Assembly: GCA_033762195.1 (NCBI GenBank)
Contig: JANRLV010000137.1
Location: 1-16,290 of the forward strand
DNA from: SpSt-398 sp033762195
Lineage (GTDB): Bacteria; Bacteroidota; Bacteroidia; Chitinophagales; Chitinophagaceae
Direction: 5' to 3'
Length of the DNA: 16,290 nucleotides
The position numbers and the translations under genes were made by a program. This document shows, piece after piece, positions 1 through 7,393 of this stretch (positions are counted from its first letter, which is position 1; every line of letters begins with the position of its first letter). The notes under the pieces are model-generated. The model did no database searches. It was not told where the DNA came from and was given only the letters and a program-made list of their open reading frames with translations.

Positions 1-826
1 TTTCTTTTAGATGACCCACCAGGGTGACCGCTTCAACCGCTTCCCGTACATCATGCACACGTAGTATATCTGCTCCGTTTAGTAGTCCGGCAGTATGTAG
101 CACAGTGGTGCCATTCAGCGCTTCCTCTGCCGTGACCCCAAGTGTGCGGTAAATGGTGGATTTTCTTGATACACCCAGAAGGAGCGGGTACCCCAAAGAA
201 CGAAAGACAGGCAAATACCGGATAAGAGAAAAATTCTGCTCGGGCGTTTTCCCAAAACCAAAACCGGGATCCAGAATCAGGTCATGAATGCCCTGTTCCT
301 TCAAGTCTTTTATTTTATGCGTGAAAAAGTCCAACAGGTCCTGCTCAATTTGGGAATACTGTGTTTTTGATTGCATATCCTTAGGCGTGCCTGGCGTATG
401 CATCAATACATAAGGTACATGGAGCGAAGCGACTGCCGGGATCATGTCCGGATCAAAGGCACCAGCGCTGACATCGTTGACGATGGAGGCTCCTGCATTC
501 ACGGCCTGCCTTGCCACTTCACCATAAAAAGTATCAATTGATATCAGGAGGTCGGGAAAGGCCTGATGAACCGCCCGAATAGCCGGGATCACCCGTTCCA
601 ACTCTTCCTGAACATCTAGTTTATCGGCTCCCGGGCGGGTACTTTGCCCCCCAATATCCACGATAAAAGCCCCTTGTTTTCGGAACCGGTCTGTTGTTTC
701 AATCCATTCCTTTTCCCCGGTTTTCCGGCTTCCGGAGTAAAAGGAATCAGGGGTCACATTTAATATCCCCATTACCAATGGGCCTTCCCATTCCACCAGT
801 CTGCCTTTGCAATTCCATGTGAACAT
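1..826 (-). CDS. folP: Dihydropteroate synthase, 3' end cut by window edge
   Basis: This enzyme joins 4-aminobenzoate to the pterin diphosphate in cytoplasmic folate synthesis and is the sulfonamide target. 275 codons are visible from the ATG at 824-826, about the full family length, so only the last few residues should be missing. The TIM-barrel motifs appear in order: MGILNVTPDSF (19-29), DIGGQSTRPGA (57-67), ISIDTF (95-100), VNDVSAG (116-122), ILDPGFGFGKT (184-194), GVSRKS (218-223) and a C-terminal ILRVHDV (254-260), which carries the usual Arg-x-His. The loop at 142-151 reads MHTPGTPKDM where most homologues have MHMxGTP; this is a mild variant. The gene diverges from the DUF1599 gene across 48 bases. 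A near-consensus -7 element on its own strand lies at 853-860. Identification is firm. Confidence 0.96.
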   Translation of the reverse strand, partial: MFTWNCKGRLVEWEGPLVMGILNVTPDSFYSGSRKTGEKEWIETTDRFRKQGAFIVDIGGQSTRPGADKLDVQEELERVIPAIRAVHQAFPDLLISIDTFYGEVARQAVNAGASIVNDVSAGAFDPDMIPAVASLHVPYVLMHTPGTPKDMQSKTQYSQIEQDLLDFFTHKIKDLKEQGIHDLILDPGFGFGKTPEQNFSLIRYLPVFRSLGYPLLLGVSRKSTIYRTLGVTAEEALNGTTVLHTAGLLNGADILRVHDVREAVEAVTLVGHLKE

Positions 827-841
827 TCGCGGGTAGTTTGT

Positions 842-849
842 TACTTTTG
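842..849 (+). promoter_or_regulatory. Bacteroidota -7 element for the DUF1599 gene
   Basis: TACTTTTG matches the Bacteroidota sigma-A -7 consensus TAnnTTTG exactly and lies 25 bases before the start codon at 875, implying a leader of about 20 bases. No clear TTG-type -33 element is seen at the usual distance, so this rests on the -7 match and position alone. It overlaps a 6-bp inverted repeat (842-860). Confidence 0.45.
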
Positions 850-852
850 AAG

Positions 853-860
853 CTAAAGTA
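853..860 (-). promoter_or_regulatory. folP: Possible -7 element for folP
   Basis: Read on the minus strand this is TACTTTAG, one base from TAnnTTTG, and lies 26 bases upstream of the folP ATG. It mirrors the plus-strand element at 842-849, the two being arms of one dyad. No -33 element was recognised. Confidence 0.3.
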
Positions 861-874
861 TAGAATAAAGACCA

Positions 875-1417
875 ATGACGGACACCCATCAGCAATACGG
901 AGAGGCCATTCGGCAAAGCAAGGATATATTTTTAAAGAAAACCCGTGACTATGGCACGGCCTGGCGGGTCCTTCGAACCATTTCAATTGTTGATCAGATT
1001 TTCATCAAAGCCCAACGGATACGCACCATTCAGGAAAAAAAACAGCAAAAGGTTGCCGATGATATCCCTGGCGAATTCAGAGGGATCATAAACTATGCGG
1101 TGATCGGTCTGATGCAACTTCAACTGACCGAAAAAGACCCGGAAGAATTGGCCCCTGAACTGGTCGAAGCCCTGTATACAAAATATGTTCAACAGGCTGA
1201 ACAACTGATGGCCGATAAAAACCATGACTATGGCGAGGCCTGGAGAAGTATGAGCCAGGAAAGTTTTGTCGATCTGATCCTTATGAAACTCCAACGCATC
1301 CGGCAAATTTTGACGAATGAAGGGAAAACACTGATCAGTGAAGGGATCGATGCCAATTATTTTGATATCATCAACTATGCGGTATTCGCATTGATCCTTT
1401 ATCCCGATAAGGCATAG
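875..1417 (+). CDS. DUF1599 (Nmad1-type) protein with two tandem domain copies
   Basis: This 180-residue soluble protein consists of two copies of the DUF1599 domain. Copy 1 has KKTRDYGTAWR (21-31), an alpha-helical KAQRIR segment (45-50) and GIINYAVIGL (70-79). Copy 2 has KNHDYGEAWR (115-124), MKLQRIRQI (137-145), a KTLISEGID segment (151-159) and DIINYAVFAL (164-173). As I recall, the family was grouped with nucleotide-modification-associated domains on genomic-context grounds; no reaction has been established that I know of, so I assign none. In other Bacteroidota I recall this gene directly before a BT_3928-type DoxX gene, as here (5-base gap), which suggests co-transcription and a housekeeping role rather than phage cargo. 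The start is ATG with an upstream TAnnTTTG and no Shine-Dalgarno sequence. The family call is firm; the function is unknown. Confidence 0.88.
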   Translation: MTDTHQQYGEAIRQSKDIFLKKTRDYGTAWRVLRTISIVDQIFIKAQRIRTIQEKKQQKVADDIPGEFRGIINYAVIGLMQLQLTEKDPEELAPELVEALYTKYVQQAEQLMADKNHDYGEAWRSMSQESFVDLILMKLQRIRQILTNEGKTLISEGIDANYFDIINYAVFALILYPDKA

Positions 1418-1422
1418 AATTA

Positions 1423-2649
1423 TTGGCTATTTTCACACCGCATAAATCCAAAGGCGTGAAATACATCATTCAATTTTTACGGGTCATCGTCGGCCTTCTC
1501 TTTATTTTTTCAGGACTGGTTAAGGCCATTGACCCTCTCGGACTGAGCTATAAAATGCAGGAGTTTTTTGACCTGTGGGGATGGGGGAATCTTAATTCCT
1601 ATACCCTGGCACTGTCCGTAACCATGATCGCCTTTGAGATCGTTGCTGGTGTCGCGTTGTTATTGGGTTGGAAAGCCAAATGGGTAGTATGGCTGCTTTT
1701 GCTTTTAATCATCTTCTTTACCTTCCTGACCGGATATGCTCATTTCTCGGGCAAATTCAAGAACTGTGGTTGCTTTGGTGATTGTATCCCCATTACATCA
1801 AAGACCTCCTTTATCAAAGACCTGTTATTGCTGGTTATGATCCTGGTTTTATTGATAGGAAAGAGGTTTATCCGGCCGCTTTTCAGTAACAGGGCCACCC
1901 ACGTCCTTCTGATCATGTCCGCGATCCTGAGTGTGGGGTTACAATGGTATGCCTGGGCCTTTTTGCCGCCAATTGATTGCCTGCCCTTTAAAAAAGGGAA
2001 CAGCATCCCCGAAAAAATGAAACCTCCGACAGGGGCCCTGACCGATAGTTTTGCCATCCGGTATATTTATGAGAAAAACGGCACGAGGTATGAATTTTCA
2101 CCAACAGAATTACCGGCCGATTTCAAAACCTACAAGTATATTGACCGTATTGATAAACTGGTTCGTAAAGGAAATGCCGAACCCCCGATCAAAGGGTTTG
2201 CCCTCCGGGGCATAACCGGTGCCGATTCTACCGATATCATCCTGAATTATGAACAGGCTATTTTGGTCTTTGTGGAGGAACTCGGTAAAATGCCCGGGAA
2301 CTGGAAAGAGAAACTGCGCCCCTTAGTGCAATTAGCAAATTCTAAATTCATTCCGGTTTGTTTGGTCACTACCTCCATCGAATCGGTAAAAGCGGAACTG
2401 AAAGAGGTGGGAATGGATGACCTTCCCATCTTTTCCTGCGATTTCACTGCCATTCGTACGGCTGCCCGTTCCTGGCCTACCTATTACCTGCTTAACCGCG
2501 GAAGGGTAGAGAATAAATGGAGCCAGCGTACTGTATTTGGACTCCTGTTTACGCTGGGCAACAGGCGGCCATTAACACCTCCTTATCCTGAAGAACCGAT
2601 CCAACCTGATACATTGTCCAATTCAACCGACACCTTACAGGCCCCATGA
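1423..2649 (+). CDS. BT_3928-like membrane protein: DoxX/MauE domain plus thioredoxin-like tail
   Basis: This is a 408-residue inner-membrane protein. Hydrophobic segments lie near 15-35, 62-82, 86-106, 130-147 and 159-181. The first contains the DoxX signature FIFSGLVKAIDPLG (27-40). A Cys cluster NCGCFGDC (114-121) between segments 3 and 4 resembles MauE/DoxX proteins tied to disulfide or quinone chemistry. The soluble part (about 200-380) looks thioredoxin-like (LVFVEEL at 281-287, PTYYLLNRGRV at 352-362) but lacks a CxxC pair, so a redox role is inference. The start is unusual: the only sensible initiator is TTG at 1423, because an in-frame TAA lies at 1408-1410 and the next ATG falls after the first membrane segment. 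The stop overlaps the downstream permease start by 4 bases (ATGA), implying translational coupling. Confidence 0.82.
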   Translation: MAIFTPHKSKGVKYIIQFLRVIVGLLFIFSGLVKAIDPLGLSYKMQEFFDLWGWGNLNSYTLALSVTMIAFEIVAGVALLLGWKAKWVVWLLLLLIIFFTFLTGYAHFSGKFKNCGCFGDCIPITSKTSFIKDLLLLVMILVLLIGKRFIRPLFSNRATHVLLIMSAILSVGLQWYAWAFLPPIDCLPFKKGNSIPEKMKPPTGALTDSFAIRYIYEKNGTRYEFSPTELPADFKTYKYIDRIDKLVRKGNAEPPIKGFALRGITGADSTDIILNYEQAILVFVEELGKMPGNWKEKLRPLVQLANSKFIPVCLVTTSIESVKAELKEVGMDDLPIFSCDFTAIRTAARSWPTYYLLNRGRVENKWSQRTVFGLLFTLGNRRPLTPPYPEEPIQPDTLSNSTDTLQAP

Positions 2650-3695
2650 TCCGATTGATCATTAGACGTCTCTTATATGGGGGCCTGGTACTGGCCGGGG
2701 TAGTCATGCTTGTATTCTTTCTTTTTCAGGGAATTGGTGACCCTTCACGGCTTGTATTGGGACAAAGCGGAGATTCCCTTACCCGCGAAAATATCCGAAA
2801 GGAATTGAACCTTGACCAACCTAAGTGGAAGCAATTTCTCCTGTACATGAATGATATTTCACCCTTGGCCATTCACGACCGGGAAGAAATTTCAAAAAAG
2901 GGATTAAAGGGTATTTTCATTGGGAAAAAAACCACGTTGGCGATCAAATGGCCTTATTTGCGACGGTCATATCAATCTAAAAAGGAAGTAGGAAGTATCC
3001 TCCTTCAGGCTTTACCTGGCACCCTGATGCTGGCAACAGCAGCCCTGTTGGTCGCTGTATTACTAGGCATCCCGCTTGGCGTACTTTCCGCGGTAAAGAA
3101 GGATACCTGGTTGGACAGTTCGGCAGTTTTCACCAGCATATTGGGAATTTCAGCCCCCTCTTTTTTCATGGGGATCCTTATTGCTTATTTGTTTGGATTT
3201 GTATGGAGTGATTTTACCGGACTTCACCTGACCGGCAACTGGTTTGAAATGGATGAACTTACAGGTGAGCGAAGGCTTACCCTGAAAAATATTATCCTGC
3301 CCGCCTTTACCCTTGGTATCCGCCCGCTCGCGATCATTACGCAATTGACCCGTAGCTCCATGCTGGATACGCTGCAACAGGATTATATTAGGACCGCCCG
3401 GGCCAAAGGTCTGTCTGAATTACGCGTCATTGGTAAACATGCCCTGCGTAACGCCCTCAACCCGGTGATCACTGCAGTAACCGGATGGTTTGCCGAACTG
3501 CTTGCCGGTGCTTTTTTCATTGAATACATATTTGGCTGGCAGGGGATTGGAAAGGTTACTGTAGACGCTTTTGAAAAACTGGATTTCCCAGTGGTTATGG
3601 GCTCGGTACTTTTGTCTGCCACTTTTTTCATCATGGTCAATGTTATGGCAGATATCCTTTACGGGTGGGTAGATCCCCGGATCCGAAAAAAATAA
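2646..3695 (+). CDS. ABC transporter permease, DppB/OppB type
   Basis: This 349-residue inner-membrane permease is of the peptide/nickel (binding-protein-dependent) transport family. One membrane helix lies at about 8-28, followed by a long extracytoplasmic region with a charged insertion (about 72-112), then helices near 122-148, 160-186, 214-234, 276-297 and 315-338. The cytoplasmic EAA loop that docks the ATPase is clear: YIRTARAKGLSELRVIG (247-263) followed by ALRNALNP (266-273). The C-terminal DILYGWVDPRIR is also typical. Start is ATG, overlapping the upstream stop by 4 bases. No partner permease, ATPase or binding protein is in the window, so the transporter must use subunits encoded elsewhere; the substrate cannot be told from sequence, with oligopeptide import the default family guess. 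Confidence 0.9.
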   Translation: MIRLIIRRLLYGGLVLAGVVMLVFFLFQGIGDPSRLVLGQSGDSLTRENIRKELNLDQPKWKQFLLYMNDISPLAIHDREEISKKGLKGIFIGKKTTLAIKWPYLRRSYQSKKEVGSILLQALPGTLMLATAALLVAVLLGIPLGVLSAVKKDTWLDSSAVFTSILGISAPSFFMGILIAYLFGFVWSDFTGLHLTGNWFEMDELTGERRLTLKNIILPAFTLGIRPLAIITQLTRSSMLDTLQQDYIRTARAKGLSELRVIGKHALRNALNPVITAVTGWFAELLAGAFFIEYIFGWQGIGKVTVDAFEKLDFPVVMGSVLLSATFFIMVNVMADILYGWVDPRIRKK

Positions 3696-3793
3696 AATTA
3701 TGGCGGTATTCAGACAAATAACTGACCAGTATCATGCTTTCTGGCAGGAATATTGTCCTAACTTGAATAGGGGCAAAAACTTCCCATTCAACT

Positions 3794-4198
3794 ATGGAAA
3801 AGATCAGTGTCCTTCTCAGCCAAAAATCGCCCAATTTTCATACGATCGGTCCAACCGAACCACTCGATGATGCACTTCACCGAATGGCCAATGAAAACAC
3901 CGATCATCTGATCGTACTTGGAGAGAACAATTGTTTTATGGGAATCCTGTCTGACCATGAGATATTGGCCAAAAGCCTCATGAAAAAGATCCCTGTGCAA
4001 AACCTGAAAGTGCGGGATGTGTTAGAAACCCGTTTCCCCACAGCTATGATCAGCGATACGGTTGAGAAATGTATCCGGTTACTTCACCAGCATAAGTCCC
4101 GCTTCCTGGCGGTATTTGATAATTTCGATTTCAGGGGGATACTATCCGTAGATGATCTCCTGGATGCCTTGCTAAGCCGACGAGTAGAAATGAGTTGA
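3794..4198 (+). CDS. Stand-alone two-CBS-domain protein
   Basis: This is a small cytoplasmic protein of 134 residues made of a CBS pair (Bateman module) and nothing else. CBS1 spans about 13-62, with DHLIVLGENNCFMGILSDHEIL (part, 37-58) forming the usual strand-helix. CBS2 spans about 73-127, with SRFLAVFDN (102-110) and RGILSVDDLLDAL (114-126). Such modules bind adenine nucleotides or S-adenosylmethionine and act as energy or ligand sensors; ligand and partner are not evident here. The gene follows the ABC permease by 98 bases with no strong promoter visible, and converges on the DUF721 gene 11 bases away without an obvious terminator hairpin. Confidence 0.85.
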   Translation: MEKISVLLSQKSPNFHTIGPTEPLDDALHRMANENTDHLIVLGENNCFMGILSDHEILAKSLMKKIPVQNLKVRDVLETRFPTAMISDTVEKCIRLLHQHKSRFLAVFDNFDFRGILSVDDLLDALLSRRVEMS

Positions 4199-4209
4199 GC
4201 AACCGAGGC

Positions 4210-4491
4210 TTATTGAATAATGACTTCCTGAATTTTATTTTCTCCAAGGGCTTCGTTTACCCGTGTCTTGATCTTTTCCTTTTGAAAGGTAAGTTCGGTA
4301 CGTAAAGGGGCCACGTCGGTGCGGATGACCAGTTTATCGCCAAAAATGCGAATGCTCTCTGTATAACGGGCAATGGTTTTCCCCATGATCTCTTCCCACA
4401 TCTCTTCGATCTGAAGGGATTGGATGGATCCTTTGATCCGGCTTTTGGCCAGAAAGGACTGAATGGCTTCGCCCAATGAAAATTCACCCAT
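4210..4491 (-). CDS. DUF721 / DciA-like protein
   Basis: The product has 93 residues. The pattern is that of the DUF721 family: an N-terminal helix (LGEAIQSFLAKS, 6-17), a central EEMWEEIMGKTIARYTE (29-45) where family members keep W...G..ia..t, then beta strands GDKLVIRTDVAPLRTEL (51-67) and a C-terminal helix ending in strand IQEVIIQ. Longer members of the family include DciA, the loader of the replicative helicase DnaB in bacteria without DnaC. This protein is the short form, so a DciA role is plausible but unproven. It follows recF by 17 bases on the same strand, a pairing I recall as common in Bacteroidota and consistent with a shared DNA-replication or repair transcript. Confidence 0.82.
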   Translation of the reverse strand: MGEFSLGEAIQSFLAKSRIKGSIQSLQIEEMWEEIMGKTIARYTESIRIFGDKLVIRTDVAPLRTELTFQKEKIKTRVNEALGENKIQEVIIQ

Positions 4492-4508
4492 GGGTCAAAG
4501 GTACAGAA

Positions 4509-5591
4509 TCATAGGTCAAGGAGGGAATAGGGGATACCCGTTTGGTCAAGATGGGCACCCAGCCGGTCGGGGTTGGTGTCGGTGATCAGCACCTGGCCTT
4601 CGTGATGAAGGCAAACCCGTTCGAGCAGGTTGGCGATCCGGTCCTCATCCAGTTTTTCAAATACGTCATCCAATAAAAGCAGGGGAGGGAATCCTTTTCG
4701 CTGAAGAAGTACTTCCAACTCGGCCAGTTTTAACGCAAATAACAGGCTCTTTCGCTGGCCTTGAGAGGCAATCTGGCGAAAGGCCATCCCGCCAAACTGG
4801 ATCTCGATATCGTCCCGGTGGATGCCTGAGGTTGTGCGTTGTAAGGCCATATCCTTTTTACGGGTCAGTTTCAACAACTCATCCAGACCGGCCTCCAGCA
4901 TTTCACTGTCATAAACCAGGCTCACATCCTCAAAATGACCGGAAATTTCATTGTACACCTGTTTGACCATAGGAAGGAACAATACCAGGAAATCCCGTCT
5001 TTTTTCAAAAATCGGTACTGCTTCCTGAACAAGCTGGTTTTCCAGTACCTCCAGCAAGGCCAGGTCCTGTTGACCCGATTCCGCCATACGCTTGAGCAGG
5101 GAATTACGCTGTACCAGCACTTTGTTGTAAAGGATCAGGTGTTGGAGGTATTCCGGGTCAACCTGGCTAAGCAGGGCATCCAGGAACCGCCTTCTGTCCT
5201 CACTCCCTCCCGTAATGATCTCCATGTCATCCGGAGCAATGATCACACAGGGATAACGCCCGATATGGGCAGAAAAACGGTCGTAGGCCAATCCATCAAT
5301 GGAAAACTCCTTTTTACCGTTTTCCCGCAAAAGACAAACGGCTTTTTCGGTCTTACCCTTGTAATCTACCTGTCCTTCAAGCCGAAAGCCCGAAGTTCCC
5401 TGTCTTACACAGGCCCCATCCAGTCGGGTAAAATAGCTCTTTGTAAAGCACAGATAATGCAAGGCATCCAGCAGATTGGTCTTGCCCACTCCGTTCCGGC
5501 CACAAATACCCGTGACCCTCTCCGGGAAGGAGAATGTCCGGTTTGCGTAGTTCTTAAACTGGACCAACGATATGGAATTAATTTTCAACAC
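4509..5591 (-). CDS. recF: DNA replication and repair protein RecF
   Basis: RecF is an SMC-like ATPase that binds gapped DNA and, with RecO and RecR, helps load RecA at stalled forks. The 360-residue length is typical. The N-terminus LVQFKNYANRTFSF (9-22) is the RecF lobe start. Walker A is GRNGVGKT (31-38), the ABC signature region is SQGQRKSLLFALKLAE (276-291), and Walker B with D-loop is LLLLDDVFEKLDE (304-316). The conserved IIAPDDMEIITGGSEDRRRF (117-136) and SGIHRDDIEI (255-264) are also present. The ATG at 5589-5591 fits the family N-terminus. It diverges from pdhA over 80 bases. A TAAATTTA on its strand (5602-5609) resembles a -7 element but is too weak to list separately. The gene leads a two-gene unit with the DUF721 gene. 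Confidence 0.97.
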   Translation of the reverse strand: MLKINSISLVQFKNYANRTFSFPERVTGICGRNGVGKTNLLDALHYLCFTKSYFTRLDGACVRQGTSGFRLEGQVDYKGKTEKAVCLLRENGKKEFSIDGLAYDRFSAHIGRYPCVIIAPDDMEIITGGSEDRRRFLDALLSQVDPEYLQHLILYNKVLVQRNSLLKRMAESGQQDLALLEVLENQLVQEAVPIFEKRRDFLVLFLPMVKQVYNEISGHFEDVSLVYDSEMLEAGLDELLKLTRKKDMALQRTTSGIHRDDIEIQFGGMAFRQIASQGQRKSLLFALKLAELEVLLQRKGFPPLLLLDDVFEKLDEDRIANLLERVCLHHEGQVLITDTNPDRLGAHLDQTGIPYSLLDL

Positions 5592-5644
5592 GATGGGGGT
5601 GTAAATTTATGCTGTAAAAATCCTAATTTCCACGCCTGATTCCC

Positions 5645-5652
5645 TATTTTTG
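5645..5652 (+). promoter_or_regulatory. pdhA: Bacteroidota -7 element for pdhA
   Basis: TATTTTTG is an exact TAnnTTTG match, 19 bases before the GTG start at 5672, predicting transcription start near 5657-5659 and a leader of about 15 bases. No good TTG is found at the standard -33 spacing; the nearest T-rich triplet (5627-5629) is too close. Confidence 0.5.
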
Positions 5653-5671
5653 CACCTCAAAATTTTAGCCG

Positions 5672-6667
5672 GTGGCGACAAAATTTTCCAAAGAGACTTA
5701 CCTGTACTGGTACGAACTGATGCAACTGATCCGCCAGTTTGAGCTGATGGCGGAAGAAAAGTACAAAATGGAAGGAAAGATCCGTGGGTTTTTTCATGCC
5801 TATGTGGGGCAGGAAGCCATTGCCGCGGGTTGTATGACCGCTACACGTCCGGAAGATCTTTATATCACAGCCTATCGCGATCATGGCCTGGCGATTGCCA
5901 AAGGAGTTTCTGTCAACAGTTGTATGGCCGAGCTCTATGGTAAATCAACAGGTAACGCCAAAGGAAAAGGTGGTTCGATGCACTTCTTTGGTAAGGATGT
6001 CAACTTCTATGGTGGCCATGGGATTGTGGGAGCACAAATAGGAACTGGTACCGGATTGGCTTTTGCAGAAAAATACAAAGGCACCGACAATGTGGTCCTT
6101 TGTTTCTTTGGCGATGGAGCAGCCCGTCAGGGAATCCTGCATGAGTCATTCAACCTGGCCATGCTTTGGAAACTTCCGGTGATCTACATCTGCGAGAATA
6201 ACAACTATGCCATGGGTACCTCCGTAGAGCGTACGTCCAATGTGATCGATATTTACAAACTGGCCGATGCCTATGAAATGCCTGGTGATGCTGTTGACGG
6301 CATGCACCCTGAAGCCGTTCATGAAGCAGTAGCCCGGGCCGTAAAAAGAGCACGTCAGGGGGATGGCCCCACTTTGCTGGAAATGAAAACATACCGGTAC
6401 AAAGGCCATTCGATCTCTGATCCGCAGAAATACCGCACAAAAGAAGAAGTGGACGAATACAAAGACAAAGACCCAATTCAACAGGTGCTTCAAACCATCT
6501 TACAACAAAAGCATGCCTCCCAGGAAGAAATCAATGGCATCAATACACGGGTGGATGATATCGTAAATGAATCCGTTCGATTTGCTGAAGAAAGCCCCTG
6601 GCCGGATGATGATGAAGTATTAAAAGACGTTTATGTGGATAAGAATTATCCGTTTATCGTAGACTAA
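5672..6667 (+). CDS. pdhA: Pyruvate dehydrogenase E1 component, alpha subunit
   Basis: This is the thiamine-diphosphate subunit of the pyruvate dehydrogenase complex; it decarboxylates pyruvate and passes the acetyl group to lipoyl-E2. The product is 331 residues, normal for the stand-alone alpha subunit. Seen: the N-terminal KETYLYWYELM (7-17); RDHGLAIAKG (69-78); the diphosphate/Mg motif GDGAARQG (147-154) ending in ENNNYAMGT (175-183); and the phospholoop-equivalent YRYKGHSISDPQKYR (241-255). Start is GTG at 5672: an in-frame TAG sits only one codon upstream (5666-5668) and the next ATG is codon 17, which would cut conserved residues. The E1 beta and E2/E3 genes are not in the window, so this subunit is encoded apart from its partners. 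Pyruvate rather than 2-oxobutanoate-type specificity is inferred from overall similarity. Confidence 0.94.
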   Translation: MATKFSKETYLYWYELMQLIRQFELMAEEKYKMEGKIRGFFHAYVGQEAIAAGCMTATRPEDLYITAYRDHGLAIAKGVSVNSCMAELYGKSTGNAKGKGGSMHFFGKDVNFYGGHGIVGAQIGTGTGLAFAEKYKGTDNVVLCFFGDGAARQGILHESFNLAMLWKLPVIYICENNNYAMGTSVERTSNVIDIYKLADAYEMPGDAVDGMHPEAVHEAVARAVKRARQGDGPTLLEMKTYRYKGHSISDPQKYRTKEEVDEYKDKDPIQQVLQTILQQKHASQEEINGINTRVDDIVNESVRFAEESPWPDDDEVLKDVYVDKNYPFIVD

Positions 6668-6704
6668 AAAACAATCAACCGTTTTATAAAAAAACCCAAC
6701 AGAT

Positions 6705-7382
6705 ATGTCGAAAGAGAACCAGGTGATCGAAAAAGACCACAATGAGGTAGTGGTAGAAAAGGCCAAGGATTTTTGGTCAAAATACCAACGCCCCATCCTG
6801 ATCGCCAGTGCCCTGATCATTTTACTTGCCGGTGGTTTCATCGGATATAAAAAGTTCTACAAAGAACCCCTGCTTGCCAAGGCGGAAGATGCCCTCTTTA
6901 AAGCAGAAGAATATTATCGCAAGGATTCCCTTCAGAAAGCCCTGGATGGCGACCTTATCAATCCGGGTTTTGTAAAAGTGATCAGCAAATATGGCAATAC
7001 ACCCGCCGGAAACCTGGCTCGTTTATATGCCGCCGATTGCTATGCCCGTACCGGTAATTTCGCAAAGGCAGAAGAATTCATTTCCGATTTCCACACGGAT
7101 CAGAAAATGTTGCAGGCTACTGCCTATAAGCTGCATGCAGATGTACTGTCTGAACAAGGTAAAAATGACAAGGCCATCGACATGTATAAAAAAGCGGCCG
7201 CTCATTTTACTGAAGACAAGGAAAATTCTGCCGTATATCTTTCCATGGCTGCGATGCTCTGTGAAAAAACAGGCAAGACCAAAGAAGCCATTGAACTTTT
7301 CAAAGAATTGAAAGAAAAATTCCCCAGGACCGCTGCAGGTAGTGAAGCAGACAAATACCTGGGTAAACTCGGAGGCCTGTAA
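6705..7382 (+). CDS. Membrane-anchored tetratricopeptide-repeat protein (YfgM-like)
   Basis: The product has 225 residues. A charged cytoplasmic N-terminus (1-28) is followed by one transmembrane helix (about 30-48, ILIASALIILLAGGFIGY), so the remainder lies outside the cytoplasmic membrane. TPR-type helical pairs follow: AARLYAADCYARTGNFAKAEEF-like region (about 104-125), YKLHADVLSEQGKNDKAIDM (141-160) and YLSMAAMLCEKTGKTKEAIE (178-197), each with the A..G...A pattern. The architecture matches YfgM-like periplasmic TPR proteins, which assist protein export or folding in enterobacteria, but that role is not shown here. It precedes ribH by 11 bases, so the two are probably co-transcribed. I recall the TPR-ribH pair beside recF in other Bacteroidota. 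No TAnnTTTG lies in the 37 bases upstream; it may be read from the pdhA promoter. Confidence 0.82.
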   Translation: MSKENQVIEKDHNEVVVEKAKDFWSKYQRPILIASALIILLAGGFIGYKKFYKEPLLAKAEDALFKAEEYYRKDSLQKALDGDLINPGFVKVISKYGNTPAGNLARLYAADCYARTGNFAKAEEFISDFHTDQKMLQATAYKLHADVLSEQGKNDKAIDMYKKAAAHFTEDKENSAVYLSMAAMLCEKTGKTKEAIELFKELKEKFPRTAAGSEADKYLGKLGGL

Positions 7383-7393
7383 AAGCTTCTTCT

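Noticed and set aside
3700..3870. 56-codon frame starting right after the ABC permease and overlapping the CBS gene start
   Set aside because: It overlaps the CBS-domain gene in another frame, has no recognisable motif, and the CBS gene has a good start at 3794. It could be a relic, but nothing supports translation.
4935..5639. Long open frame (234 codons) on the plus strand opposite recF
   Set aside because: It lies antisense to a clear, full-length recF with all ATPase motifs, its translation has no recognisable domain, and it reads as a by-product of the recF codon pattern.
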